From contig CAZJKT010000005.1 in assembly GCA_964547015.1 (NCBI GenBank), forward strand, positions 1-53,394: 53,394 bases of DNA, read 5' to 3'. The notes beneath the pieces were generated by a model. The model was not told where the DNA came from, made no database searches, and saw nothing but the letters and a program-made list of their open reading frames with translations. The DNA comes from JAFGCN01 sp964547015. GTDB lineage: Archaea > Aenigmatarchaeota > Aenigmatarchaeia > QMZS01. Made by a program: the position numbers and the translations under genes. This document shows positions 16,945-24,620 of the stretch, in pieces (the stretch's first letter is position 1; each line of letters opens with the position of its first letter).

Positions 16945-17337
16945 TTATCTGTCCTGAATATATATCCTATTGTTTTCGTATTTTATTGCGGCTTCGGACC
17001 TAGGCCCGAGGTCTTCTGCAACAAGGCTTTCGGGCGGAATCCTTGAGGGCTTTATTTTTGAGCGAATTTCGCTTTCTAAAATCTTCTCATCCAGCTCTAA
17101 AGAAATCCTCCTGCATATCTCCGCAGACTTTCTGCCCTTATTTTTCTCCCAGCACTCGTAAGCCGCATTCTCAATCCCGTAAAGGGCAAGCCCCCTGTCG
17201 GTATAATTGCCAATAGCTTCATCTTCCCCAAAGCTTTTTGGCATATAGTTATAGGCAAGGATTATGAGGAAAGCCATTGCCGCCAAAGCGCCTATAATAA
17301 ACACAATCTGGGAAACCGATTCTTCAACCCCCTTCAT
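16945..17337 (-). CDS. Pilin-like membrane protein
   Basis: 130 residues starting MKGVEESVSQIVFIIGALAAM, with the Lys-Gly-Val-Glu-Glu start also seen (KGVVEE) in the protein at 8467-8952. One membrane segment is followed by a mainly charged ectodomain with two Cys (YECWEKN and EICRRIS). It starts 23 bases after the stop of the GspF/TadC-like gene, inside the same operon. Confidence 0.62.
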   Translation of the reverse strand: MKGVEESVSQIVFIIGALAAMAFLIILAYNYMPKSFGEDEAIGNYTDRGLALYGIENAAYECWEKNKGRKSAEICRRISLELDEKILESEIRSKIKPSRIPPESLVAEDLGPRSEAAIKYENNRIYIQDR

Positions 17338-17360
17338 AATTGTAGTTCCGTTTTATTATC

Positions 17361-19460
17361 TTATCCGATACTGCTTATCAGCGGCTGGAAGAGCAAAGTC
17401 ATTAGGAAGAAAACAATAGAGTAGATTACTATCGCCTTTGCAAGGGTTGAGGCTATAAGGTAGTCGCGGTAAACCTCATCAAACCCCCTCTCAATTCCTG
17501 TGAGAAATATGCACATTATGATTACTGATTCTATAATGTAAATCCCTATTATCAGTTCCATTACCGTTGGGGGAAGGACTTCTTTTAGGTTTATCATATC
17601 AAGGGAGCTTGAAAGGGAATCTGCCGCTCCCTCACCCATGCTCTCTCCCACTTCGTCAAGCATTTTTGCTATTCTTTGCAGGACAGATACAATTAGGACC
17701 GAAACTGAAGCGATTATTGCGCCTATAAGCGGGGCGATGAAGCCTGCCTGCGTCTTAATATTTGATATTACGCTCTCAAGGAGATTTTTAATCATGTGCT
17801 CTATCTCGCTTGTCTTTCTGAGGCAGTTTATGATGTCCTTTGCGGCGTTTGAGATGATAAGCGGTCCTTTTGAAAAGGCGCTTGCTATGATGTTCATAAT
17901 GTTTGCAATCAAAGGCGAAGGGAAGTCTTTTAGCACGCCTGTCTGCTCATCATATAGCGACTGCTTGAATGTGAGGGAAAGCTGAGTTATCCGGTTGTAG
18001 ATTTTGTTAAAAAAGATGTACATAGGGCTTGACTTTTTGTTCATTCTCTCGTATTTCTCAAGAACATTGGGTATAGCAAGCTCAATAGGGATGTTTTGGG
18101 CAAGGGCTATCTGAAGCTCAAAGAGCCCCACCTGAAAGTCCTCCTCAGTCTTTCTGATAAACTCCTCAAGGCGGTATTGCTTTGCGCTCCGAAGATAAGT
18201 ATAAAGAATTACTGAGAAAGCAATGGCCCATATCACAAACATCGCCTCAAAAATCGCAAACATTAATTTTTCCGAATCATATGCTGATATGCAGTACTGC
18301 TTCCACTGTTCCTCGGCATCGACTGTATCATAACGGTCGTAAATATATTTGTGGGCGGTCCACAGCTCGACAAAGTGGAGAATTCCGGGCAGGGCCAGCA
18401 GGACAAAGAGAAGAATTGCAAGAATCTTTATCGGGATTTTTATATTTAGTTTTGGGTGCTCAATATATTTTCTGGGCTTTACTCCCCCGGTCTTTTCTGA
18501 GTGGGAAAATGCCGCAGGCCTCTTAGAGATTAGCCTTTGAAGATACCATAAAAGCATTGCGGGAAGGACTACCACATAGCCGATGGCAATTATTTCCACC
18601 TTCACTTCCTGGGACATGAAAATGCTCACCATTGGAAACATTATGAGGCCCATCAGCGGCATGAGTATTCCAAAAGTAAGTATCATCATTGATGGCACCT
18701 TCATGTCTTTTGAGTACTGTTCCATCTTCTCAAATGTGTTTCTTAGGGTCCGGTTAAGGGCTTCATCAAGGATTGTCCTCCTTCGCTCCTGAGTGGGCTG
18801 GGTTGAGACCATCTGAAGGGTGATTAGTGACTCGACAAATTCATTATTCCATATGCACCATTTTTTGCTGTAAACTCCGACCGCCTCCTTTACGGTAGTG
18901 AAGCGCCCCATCTCCACATCCCACATGATTTTTTTGAGGTCGCCCCCTAACGGCCCGTGGCAGTTCATTGCCGCAAACTCAATTGCTTTCTCAAAAACAG
19001 GGTTAAGGGAGAGGTAAATTACCATATAGAGAATAATGTCAACGGTCTCGTTTCCCGCCCTTATCCTTACAACATCCGCATAGAAGGGAGGGTAGAGGAG
19101 AATATTATATGAGAAGAATAGCGGTATGAATAGGGCAAATATCCCGAGAGGCATACCAAGGTAGCCCATAAGAGGAAGAGTTAGAATGCTGCCTATAATG
19201 AAGCTGACTATTGTTGCGGTAAACACTTCATCTTCATTTACCTGCATGTCCGCCATGTAGATCGGGTCGGATATCTTTGACTTTACAAAGCCCGGGGCTT
19301 TGAGCCTGAAGGGCTTTGAGAGGAGTTTGCAGAGTTTTTCAAACTTTGTCGGGTCAAAGTGGGCCTCATCGGCTTTATAGTGCTTATAGGCTTCGGACTC
19401 GGGAATCTTTGGCAGATCATCAGGCGCCTTTTGAGTTTCCTTATTTTTTTTGCCAAACAT
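17361..19460 (-). CDS. Type II secretion / pilus platform protein, GspF-TadC-like
   Basis: The 699-residue integral membrane protein resembles the archaeal FlaJ/TadC-type platform proteins that sit in the membrane and couple the assembly ATPase to pilus subunits. The first T2SSF-type domain (about 130-290) contains VIYLSLNPVFEKAIEFAA and the helical run MMILTFGILMPLMGLIMFP. A second copy (about 430-690) contains FELQIALAQNIPIELAIPNV and IIGIYIIESVIIMCIFLTGI. A membrane hairpin separates them. The N-terminal 60 residues are charged and cytoplasmic. It is first in an operon with three pilin-like genes. A candidate partner ATPase is encoded at 45952-47433. Confidence 0.85.
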   Translation of the reverse strand: MFGKKNKETQKAPDDLPKIPESEAYKHYKADEAHFDPTKFEKLCKLLSKPFRLKAPGFVKSKISDPIYMADMQVNEDEVFTATIVSFIIGSILTLPLMGYLGMPLGIFALFIPLFFSYNILLYPPFYADVVRIRAGNETVDIILYMVIYLSLNPVFEKAIEFAAMNCHGPLGGDLKKIMWDVEMGRFTTVKEAVGVYSKKWCIWNNEFVESLITLQMVSTQPTQERRRTILDEALNRTLRNTFEKMEQYSKDMKVPSMMILTFGILMPLMGLIMFPMVSIFMSQEVKVEIIAIGYVVVLPAMLLWYLQRLISKRPAAFSHSEKTGGVKPRKYIEHPKLNIKIPIKILAILLFVLLALPGILHFVELWTAHKYIYDRYDTVDAEEQWKQYCISAYDSEKLMFAIFEAMFVIWAIAFSVILYTYLRSAKQYRLEEFIRKTEEDFQVGLFELQIALAQNIPIELAIPNVLEKYERMNKKSSPMYIFFNKIYNRITQLSLTFKQSLYDEQTGVLKDFPSPLIANIMNIIASAFSKGPLIISNAAKDIINCLRKTSEIEHMIKNLLESVISNIKTQAGFIAPLIGAIIASVSVLIVSVLQRIAKMLDEVGESMGEGAADSLSSSLDMINLKEVLPPTVMELIIGIYIIESVIIMCIFLTGIERGFDEVYRDYLIASTLAKAIVIYSIVFFLMTLLFQPLISSIG

Positions 19461-19486
19461 CTTAAAGCCGATTTTTGGAACGGGAA

Positions 19487-19500
19487 TTTATATATACATA
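19487..19500 (+). promoter_or_regulatory. TATA box of the gene at 19516
   Basis: TTTATATATACATA ends 15 bases before ATT-ATG at 19516. It lies in the 55-base divergent gap with the platform protein gene. Confidence 0.55.
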
Positions 19501-19515
19501 TTCCATAACTATATT

Positions 19516-20061
19516 ATGCCTAAGCCTAAAGATAAATTGAAAAAATCACCCGGTAATGCAATATTGATAGCGCTGGTCTTGGTTGCGGTGATTGCTCTTG
19601 CGGTCGGCTCCTATTCGGGAAAGTCTGATAAGGGCGGAGACATCATTGAAGCGTCTTTTTGCGGCGACGAATTTTGCGACCCTTGGGAAAGCCCTGAAAC
19701 CTGTCCTCAGGACTGCCCTCTTGGCGCTTTAATTCCGGCAGACAGCCTGCAGTTTCATAACTGCGAATATGACGGGTTTGACACCCTGACCTGCGAGACT
19801 AACTGCATTGATACAGGGGTGGTTATTCTGGGGATAGTTGACTCCGATAACAAAATGGCCGGCTCAACCGGAGGGGATGCAAGCGACGGCACAATGGTGT
19901 TCCATAGCGGCCTTGTTATATTCACGCCAAAGCCCTATTTTGGAGATGAGGAGAGTTCTAACAGATATGCCTTGAGCCAGTTGGGGCCTTCAAACGGATG
20001 GAAGCTGTTTTTCCAGTGTTCTGAGCCTGAAGGCCAGATGCTGGTATTTGGCGTCAACTGA
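19516..20061 (+). CDS. Membrane-anchored Cys-rich surface protein
   Basis: 181 residues from ATG 19516; a longer frame from 19450 would begin inside the divergent gene and ignore the TATA box, so it is not used. A basic start (MPKPKDKLKKS) and a membrane segment (about 14-32) anchor the protein. Then comes FCGDEFCDPWESPETCPQDC, an Asp/Cys loop motif also found at 20127. The C-terminal domain (SLQFHNCEYDGFDTLTCETN onward) is homologous to the C-terminus of the next gene (LTFQNCVYDGDKSITCDTNC). No enzyme motif is seen. A surface structural role is inferred. Confidence 0.68.
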   Translation: MPKPKDKLKKSPGNAILIALVLVAVIALAVGSYSGKSDKGGDIIEASFCGDEFCDPWESPETCPQDCPLGALIPADSLQFHNCEYDGFDTLTCETNCIDTGVVILGIVDSDNKMAGSTGGDASDGTMVFHSGLVIFTPKPYFGDEESSNRYALSQLGPSNGWKLFFQCSEPEGQMLVFGVN

Positions 20062-20098
20062 ATTTTATTGATTTTGGGTTTTATAATTCTGATAAGTA

Positions 20099-20110
20099 TT
20101 AATATATATT
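20099..20110 (+). promoter_or_regulatory. TATA box of the gene at 20127
   Basis: TTAATATATATT lies 16 bases before ATG at 20127, followed by GTATATAATT-ATG. The same 12-mer at the same spacing precedes the gene at 24621. Confidence 0.6.
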
Positions 20111-20126
20111 TGCTTTGTATATAATT

Positions 20127-21242
20127 ATGTCTGTTTCCAAATCGAAAGGACAAGCAAGTTTAGAAATGGTGGTTGGGCTGATTATATTATTGGTTGTTGC
20201 GGGGGTTGTTATAGCCCTTGTTATGAAGACAATGAACCCGGACAACCTGGATATGACCGGGGAAAAGGCTCAGGAATATATGAGGCAGTGCAAGGCACAT
20301 TGCGAATCTAAAGATTACACAAATTTTTGCACACAGACTTATAATTCTTTTTCTAAGGGAAGCAATGACTGGAATAATGATAAGGAGGAAGGAAGGTTTA
20401 TAACCGGAGAAGCAAGGCCTTATTTGTGGGACTTCTGCGAGGACAGCATTTATTGCTTTTTAGTTACAGAATGTCCAAGTATGGATATTAAGGGGTGCAG
20501 GGAATATATGTGCCAGCAGTATATTTCAAAATACGGCAATAGGGCTGAAGCCTCAAAAAAGCTGCAGGAGATGTATACAGTGGGCGACCTGCAATCAGGG
20601 AACTGTTATTATGAAGAGAGGGGAAAGCAGAAAGTTTATTTTTCCAACCTTGAACCCAAAGATAACTGGCTTTTGAGCGGTTTTGCAAGCGCAGGATATT
20701 GTGAAGGAACGGGCAGTTCCAGTCAAAATTGCGGAGATGGTGTTTGCCAGCACTTATTGGGAGAGACTAGCCATAGCCAAAACTGCCCTGAGGACTGCTG
20801 GTGCGGAGATGGTGTTTGCGACAGTTATGAGTCAAGCAGTGGAACTTGCCCTCAAGACTGCGGCGGACCTCCTCAAGGAACGCTGACATTCCAAAACTGT
20901 GTTTATGATGGGGACAAATCAATCACTTGCGACACTAACTGCCAGAAAAAAGAAACGGTCACCTTTATGATAAATTATCAGCATATTGATGGCTTTAATT
21001 ATACCGCCGCATCAATTTTTATAGAGGGGGTAATGGATGAGGATGATCCCAGCGCGCTGGATATATCAGGCGGCAAAGTTAAGTTTACGCCAAATAGTTA
21101 TGTGATGAATGGAATACAATACAGTAGCCTTGATCAGATTCCCGGCAACTCTACTGACTGGATGGGGGCATTCATTTGCGCACAGCCCAGTGGAAATCCG
21201 GTTATAGGGCCTATGGCTACAAGGATAAATACACTAACCTAA
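20127..21242 (+). CDS. Class III prepilin-like Cys-rich surface protein
   Basis: 371 residues from ATG 20127. The start MSVSKSKGQASLEMVVGLII is a textbook class III signal: Lys-Gly, then Gln-Ala-Ser-Leu-Glu and a hydrophobic helix, predicted to be cut after Gly8. The mature protein has many Cys, two copies of an Asp/Cys loop (CGDGVCQHLLGETSHSQNC and CGDGVCDSYESSSGTCPQDC), and a C-terminal domain homologous to the protein at 19516. An earlier ATG at 20115 would precede the predicted start, but the promoter spacing supports 20127. It could be a major or tip pilin carrying an adhesive domain. Confidence 0.78.
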   Translation: MSVSKSKGQASLEMVVGLIILLVVAGVVIALVMKTMNPDNLDMTGEKAQEYMRQCKAHCESKDYTNFCTQTYNSFSKGSNDWNNDKEEGRFITGEARPYLWDFCEDSIYCFLVTECPSMDIKGCREYMCQQYISKYGNRAEASKKLQEMYTVGDLQSGNCYYEERGKQKVYFSNLEPKDNWLLSGFASAGYCEGTGSSSQNCGDGVCQHLLGETSHSQNCPEDCWCGDGVCDSYESSSGTCPQDCGGPPQGTLTFQNCVYDGDKSITCDTNCQKKETVTFMINYQHIDGFNYTAASIFIEGVMDEDDPSALDISGGKVKFTPNSYVMNGIQYSSLDQIPGNSTDWMGAFICAQPSGNPVIGPMATRINTLT

Positions 21243-21250
21243 AAATATCC

Positions 21251-21276
21251 TTTTTTAGAGGCTTATTTCATTTTTT
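21251..21276 (+). terminator. T-rich terminator after the prepilin-like gene
   Basis: Two runs of six T (21251-21256, 21271-21276) lie just after the stop codon at 21242. Archaeal RNA polymerase terminates at such tracts. No hairpin is needed or seen. Confidence 0.45.
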
Positions 21277-21343
21277 AATCTAGTGTTTGAGCGCTTCTTT
21301 TATTTGTTGTGAGGGGAGTAGGCAAAAGCAAACTTCTAAAATA

Positions 21344-21356
21344 GATATATATATTA
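21344..21356 (+). promoter_or_regulatory. TATA box of the gene at 21372
   Basis: GATATATATATTA lies about 15 bases before the ATG at 21372, which is preceded by TATATACTT. Confidence 0.55.
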
Positions 21357-21371
21357 AGGCACTATATACTT

Positions 21372-24300
21372 ATGTTCCTTTTGAATAGCTCAAGGCTGAT
21401 TCTTTTTGCTTTAGCTCTAATAAGCTTAACCTTTTCAATATCCTTTGCTCAGGAGGATGCCCCAAACGAGAATTGCAATATAAATGAATTATGCGGCTCA
21501 TCTTCAATATCTAATTGGGTGCATTCATGCAACAGTGCGGGAATATATAAGGTTTTTCGCCACCATACCGAATATCGGTATGACTCATCCTGTAATTGTA
21601 AATTTGATAAGCTGTGGCAAGAGTATAACCCGCAATACGGTGGAAAAGACGGTGTTCAATGCCCTTGCGGATGTGATGGGAATAAGTGCCGGGTGGTGAA
21701 CCCTTGCCAAAAGTGCGTTGGGGGAAATACTGTAGAGGATATCTGCAAACACACAGATGATTCCTGCGGATGCATTTTATGCGCCAAATGTGACACCACC
21801 CCACAATGGCGCATTGTTGAAGGTCCTGTCGCAAAATGCCTTGATAATACACAGCTTTGCGAACAATATGTTGTTGAAAAGTTACAGAAGCAAAAGTGTT
21901 CGGGCAGCGGAACTACTGAGAAATGCGTTTGGGTAGATTCGGATGATGCGCCGCTTGAGGGTTCAGGCTCGACCCCAGAAGGCAGAATAATAAAACAGAC
22001 GGGAGGTACTCGAGAAAGGTGCATTTCGGAGAAGGCCTGTAAGCCTGTCTTGAGTACGAAATACAGCCAAGATACAGAATTTTGCGGATGCATGCAAGGC
22101 GCATGTATGCTTTGTCCAAACTGCCAGCAATGCACTGATCCTGGTTCCGGTAACTGCAAGCCCTGGTGCAGCGGAAGCGATACTGAGTGCGGCTGTTCTC
22201 CGCCTTGCAACAATTGCAATTTAAAGGATAGCACTGATGATAAGTCTACCTGGGCAAGTCCTTTTGGATCAAAGCCCGAATGCAGTTCTGGAAAATATTG
22301 CCCCTATTACACCAGGAGGCAAAAGCTGGATTACCGCTGCATGGGGATAAATTGCGAGCCTCATGTGGTTGCTGATGAATATCAATGCCTGCCTTCTTGG
22401 GAGGATTGTGCGGGAAAAGGGGAAACTTGCGATTTAAATATGGGTGGTTGCATTTCAAGTAGCGATTGCAAGAAATACAAAGAATGTTGTTATGGTGAGC
22501 CGTACAGTACGGGAACTTGCCCCTGTGGGAGCGGTATGGGTTATTATCTTATAGATTGCCCCGGAAAAGAGAAGGCTTATAGTTGTTTGGAGGACAGCAC
22601 ATGCTCTCAATCAGGAACAGATAAATCTTGTGCAAGTTTAAATGGGGTTTGTTGCGATATTGGCATGGGGATATCTCCAAAAGGGGGAACTTACGGGTGT
22701 GGTGGTGGAAAGTCTTGTTATTCTGAATGTTATTGCTATTTGAACTCAAATCGCGTATGCCCTTCAGGCTGCAAATGCAAATGCGGCGACCAAATTATAA
22801 GCGGAGGGCAGGTTTGCCAGGGATGTTATGTTGACAGCTCAGGAACCTGCCATGACAGCAGTGTTCCCGGAAATTATCCTAAGCACTGCACAAGTGGCAT
22901 AGCTACAATTTATTCTTGTGTGTCTGGTAAATGTAAAGGAGGTGCGGTTTACTGCGGCGTTGCGGGCTGTGATCCTGTAAGTAAGGAATGCGCTTCTGGT
23001 GGCACAGGCCAATTTTCATGCTCTTCTTACTGCTCTTCAATGGGTTATAGCCAATACACCTGCTCAACATTGGGTTTAGACTTTGTAAAAGAATTATATC
23101 CAAGTTATAATGTCCAATCTACGGGTAGATATTGCTCAGATACTGGGGTGGAGTTATGTTATTGTTTGAAGTCTTCGGGAACCACGCCCGGAAGCGGAAC
23201 TACTTGCGCACAAAGCGGAGGCACTTGCCGGGCGATATATGCAGGTTCTACAGTTGCAGGCACCTGCTCAAGATATAATGAGGTATATGACTCTTCAAAA
23301 ACCTGTAATCAAGGGTATTATTGCTGTATCCCTGGCGGAAGCCCCGGGGTAACTCCTAGACCTCAGCAATGCGTTCCAGGGACTTGTGATTGTACGAATA
23401 GAAGGTATTGTTACACCGAAGCAGATTTCCCGGGGCAGGGCGGAACCTGGTCGGCGCCTAATGCCGGAAAGTTTGGGCAAAAGTGCAATTTATGTTGCCA
23501 GTCGGGAACCTGCGTTAATCCCGGAACTACTCCCGGGACAACACCGGGCACCACACCAAGCACACCGGGAACACCCGGAAAGATTCCCGGTTCAGACTCT
23601 CCACAGCCTACAACCTGCGATATATTGGGTGGGGAATGTAAAACTGTTGATTGCCCCGGACAAACGCTGAATGGGCTTTGCGGAGTAGGGCAATTTTGCT
23701 GCAGAAGAAGCGGCTCTTCGGTGCCGGGAGTATGCAGTGTTAACGGGGGAGATACCTGCATCTCTACATATAATGGAGCCATTTGTTCAAGCTGCTGGTG
23801 TTTGCCTGCAGGTAAGCCTATGAAGCTTGGCGATGTATGTTCGTCAGGTCTTCCCGGGAGGTCTGTAGGTACACTTTATATAAGCCTCGACTGTACAGGT
23901 GTGGCCTATGATGCGGATACTTCCATTAACTTAAACCAAGGAGGCACTTTTTATTGTAAAAAGGCTTCCGGATACACTCAAATCGGTTATTTTAGGTGCA
24001 ATTCAAATGAGAATATAAAATTTATAGATATCAACAGCATGAGACCGGGGGGTACCTATACTATAGAATGTGTCCCTAAATCTGCCAGCACAGCTTATAT
24101 GGAGCAGGGCTTTGATTATACTCATGAGGGCTGCAACAATGGGCTTTTTATTGCACTAAACAAGGAAGGCGGGCCTCTTAAGAGCCCGTTTGTGCTTGAA
24201 TCTTTTGGCCCTGGCTCAAGCCTTGAGTTGGATTTCAAGGAGGACGGGGTTATTTCTATAACAAGAATATGTTTTGACCCCTTGGATGTTCATAAGGAGG

Positions 24301-24584
24301 AAACTTATGTTCTTAGCAAAGGCACAATATACTGCGATAAAAATTGCCGCGCCGGCGAAGAATGCAAATGCGAAATAAAGGAATGTTCAGGCGGACTATT
24401 GCTGCTCCTAAATAAAGAGGGCTCCCCAATTGATTTGACTTCTACCGCCTTTATTGAGCCAATAGGATCTTCTGAGCACATAAAAACCTTTACTCCTGCT
24501 TCTGAAGGTGTCGGCTATGCAATGGCAATATGCTTTAACAGGCAGGACGTGGTGCATAGGTGGTATTTTAGTGTGTCTGAATAG
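21372..24584 (+). CDS. Large secreted Cys-rich protein
   Basis: 1070 residues with a signal peptide (about 1-26, cleavage after SFA). The mature protein is exceptionally Cys-rich, with many short Cys-knot-like segments. Two have the pattern CAQSGGTCRA...YYCC and CDILGGECKT...QFCC; one Pro/Thr/Gly stretch (PGTTPGTTPGTTPSTPGTPG) is a low-complexity linker. The C-terminal 180 residues contain two related domains (GCNNGLFIALNKEGGPLKSP and ECSGGLLLLLNKEGSPIDLT). A third copy lies at the end of the next gene. No catalytic motif is visible. A disulfide-rich surface fibre or adhesin is plausible. Confidence 0.72.
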   Translation: MFLLNSSRLILFALALISLTFSISFAQEDAPNENCNINELCGSSSISNWVHSCNSAGIYKVFRHHTEYRYDSSCNCKFDKLWQEYNPQYGGKDGVQCPCGCDGNKCRVVNPCQKCVGGNTVEDICKHTDDSCGCILCAKCDTTPQWRIVEGPVAKCLDNTQLCEQYVVEKLQKQKCSGSGTTEKCVWVDSDDAPLEGSGSTPEGRIIKQTGGTRERCISEKACKPVLSTKYSQDTEFCGCMQGACMLCPNCQQCTDPGSGNCKPWCSGSDTECGCSPPCNNCNLKDSTDDKSTWASPFGSKPECSSGKYCPYYTRRQKLDYRCMGINCEPHVVADEYQCLPSWEDCAGKGETCDLNMGGCISSSDCKKYKECCYGEPYSTGTCPCGSGMGYYLIDCPGKEKAYSCLEDSTCSQSGTDKSCASLNGVCCDIGMGISPKGGTYGCGGGKSCYSECYCYLNSNRVCPSGCKCKCGDQIISGGQVCQGCYVDSSGTCHDSSVPGNYPKHCTSGIATIYSCVSGKCKGGAVYCGVAGCDPVSKECASGGTGQFSCSSYCSSMGYSQYTCSTLGLDFVKELYPSYNVQSTGRYCSDTGVELCYCLKSSGTTPGSGTTCAQSGGTCRAIYAGSTVAGTCSRYNEVYDSSKTCNQGYYCCIPGGSPGVTPRPQQCVPGTCDCTNRRYCYTEADFPGQGGTWSAPNAGKFGQKCNLCCQSGTCVNPGTTPGTTPGTTPSTPGTPGKIPGSDSPQPTTCDILGGECKTVDCPGQTLNGLCGVGQFCCRRSGSSVPGVCSVNGGDTCISTYNGAICSSCWCLPAGKPMKLGDVCSSGLPGRSVGTLYISLDCTGVAYDADTSINLNQGGTFYCKKASGYTQIGYFRCNSNENIKFIDINSMRPGGTYTIECVPKSASTAYMEQGFDYTHEGCNNGLFIALNKEGGPLKSPFVLESFGPGSSLELDFKEDGVISITRICFDPLDVHKEETYVLSKGTIYCDKNCRAGEECKCEIKECSGGLLLLLNKEGSPIDLTSTAFIEPIGSSEHIKTFTPASEGVGYAMAICFNRQDVVHRWYFSVSE

Positions 24585-24592
24585 GGCTGAAA

Positions 24593-24604
24593 TTAATATA
24601 TATT
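24593..24604 (+). promoter_or_regulatory. TATA box of the gene at 24621
   Basis: TTAATATATATT lies 16 bases before ATG, followed by GTATATAATT-ATG. Box, spacing and start-proximal ten bases are the same as for the gene at 20127. Confidence 0.6.
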
Positions 24605-24620
24605 ACCTGCGTATATAATT

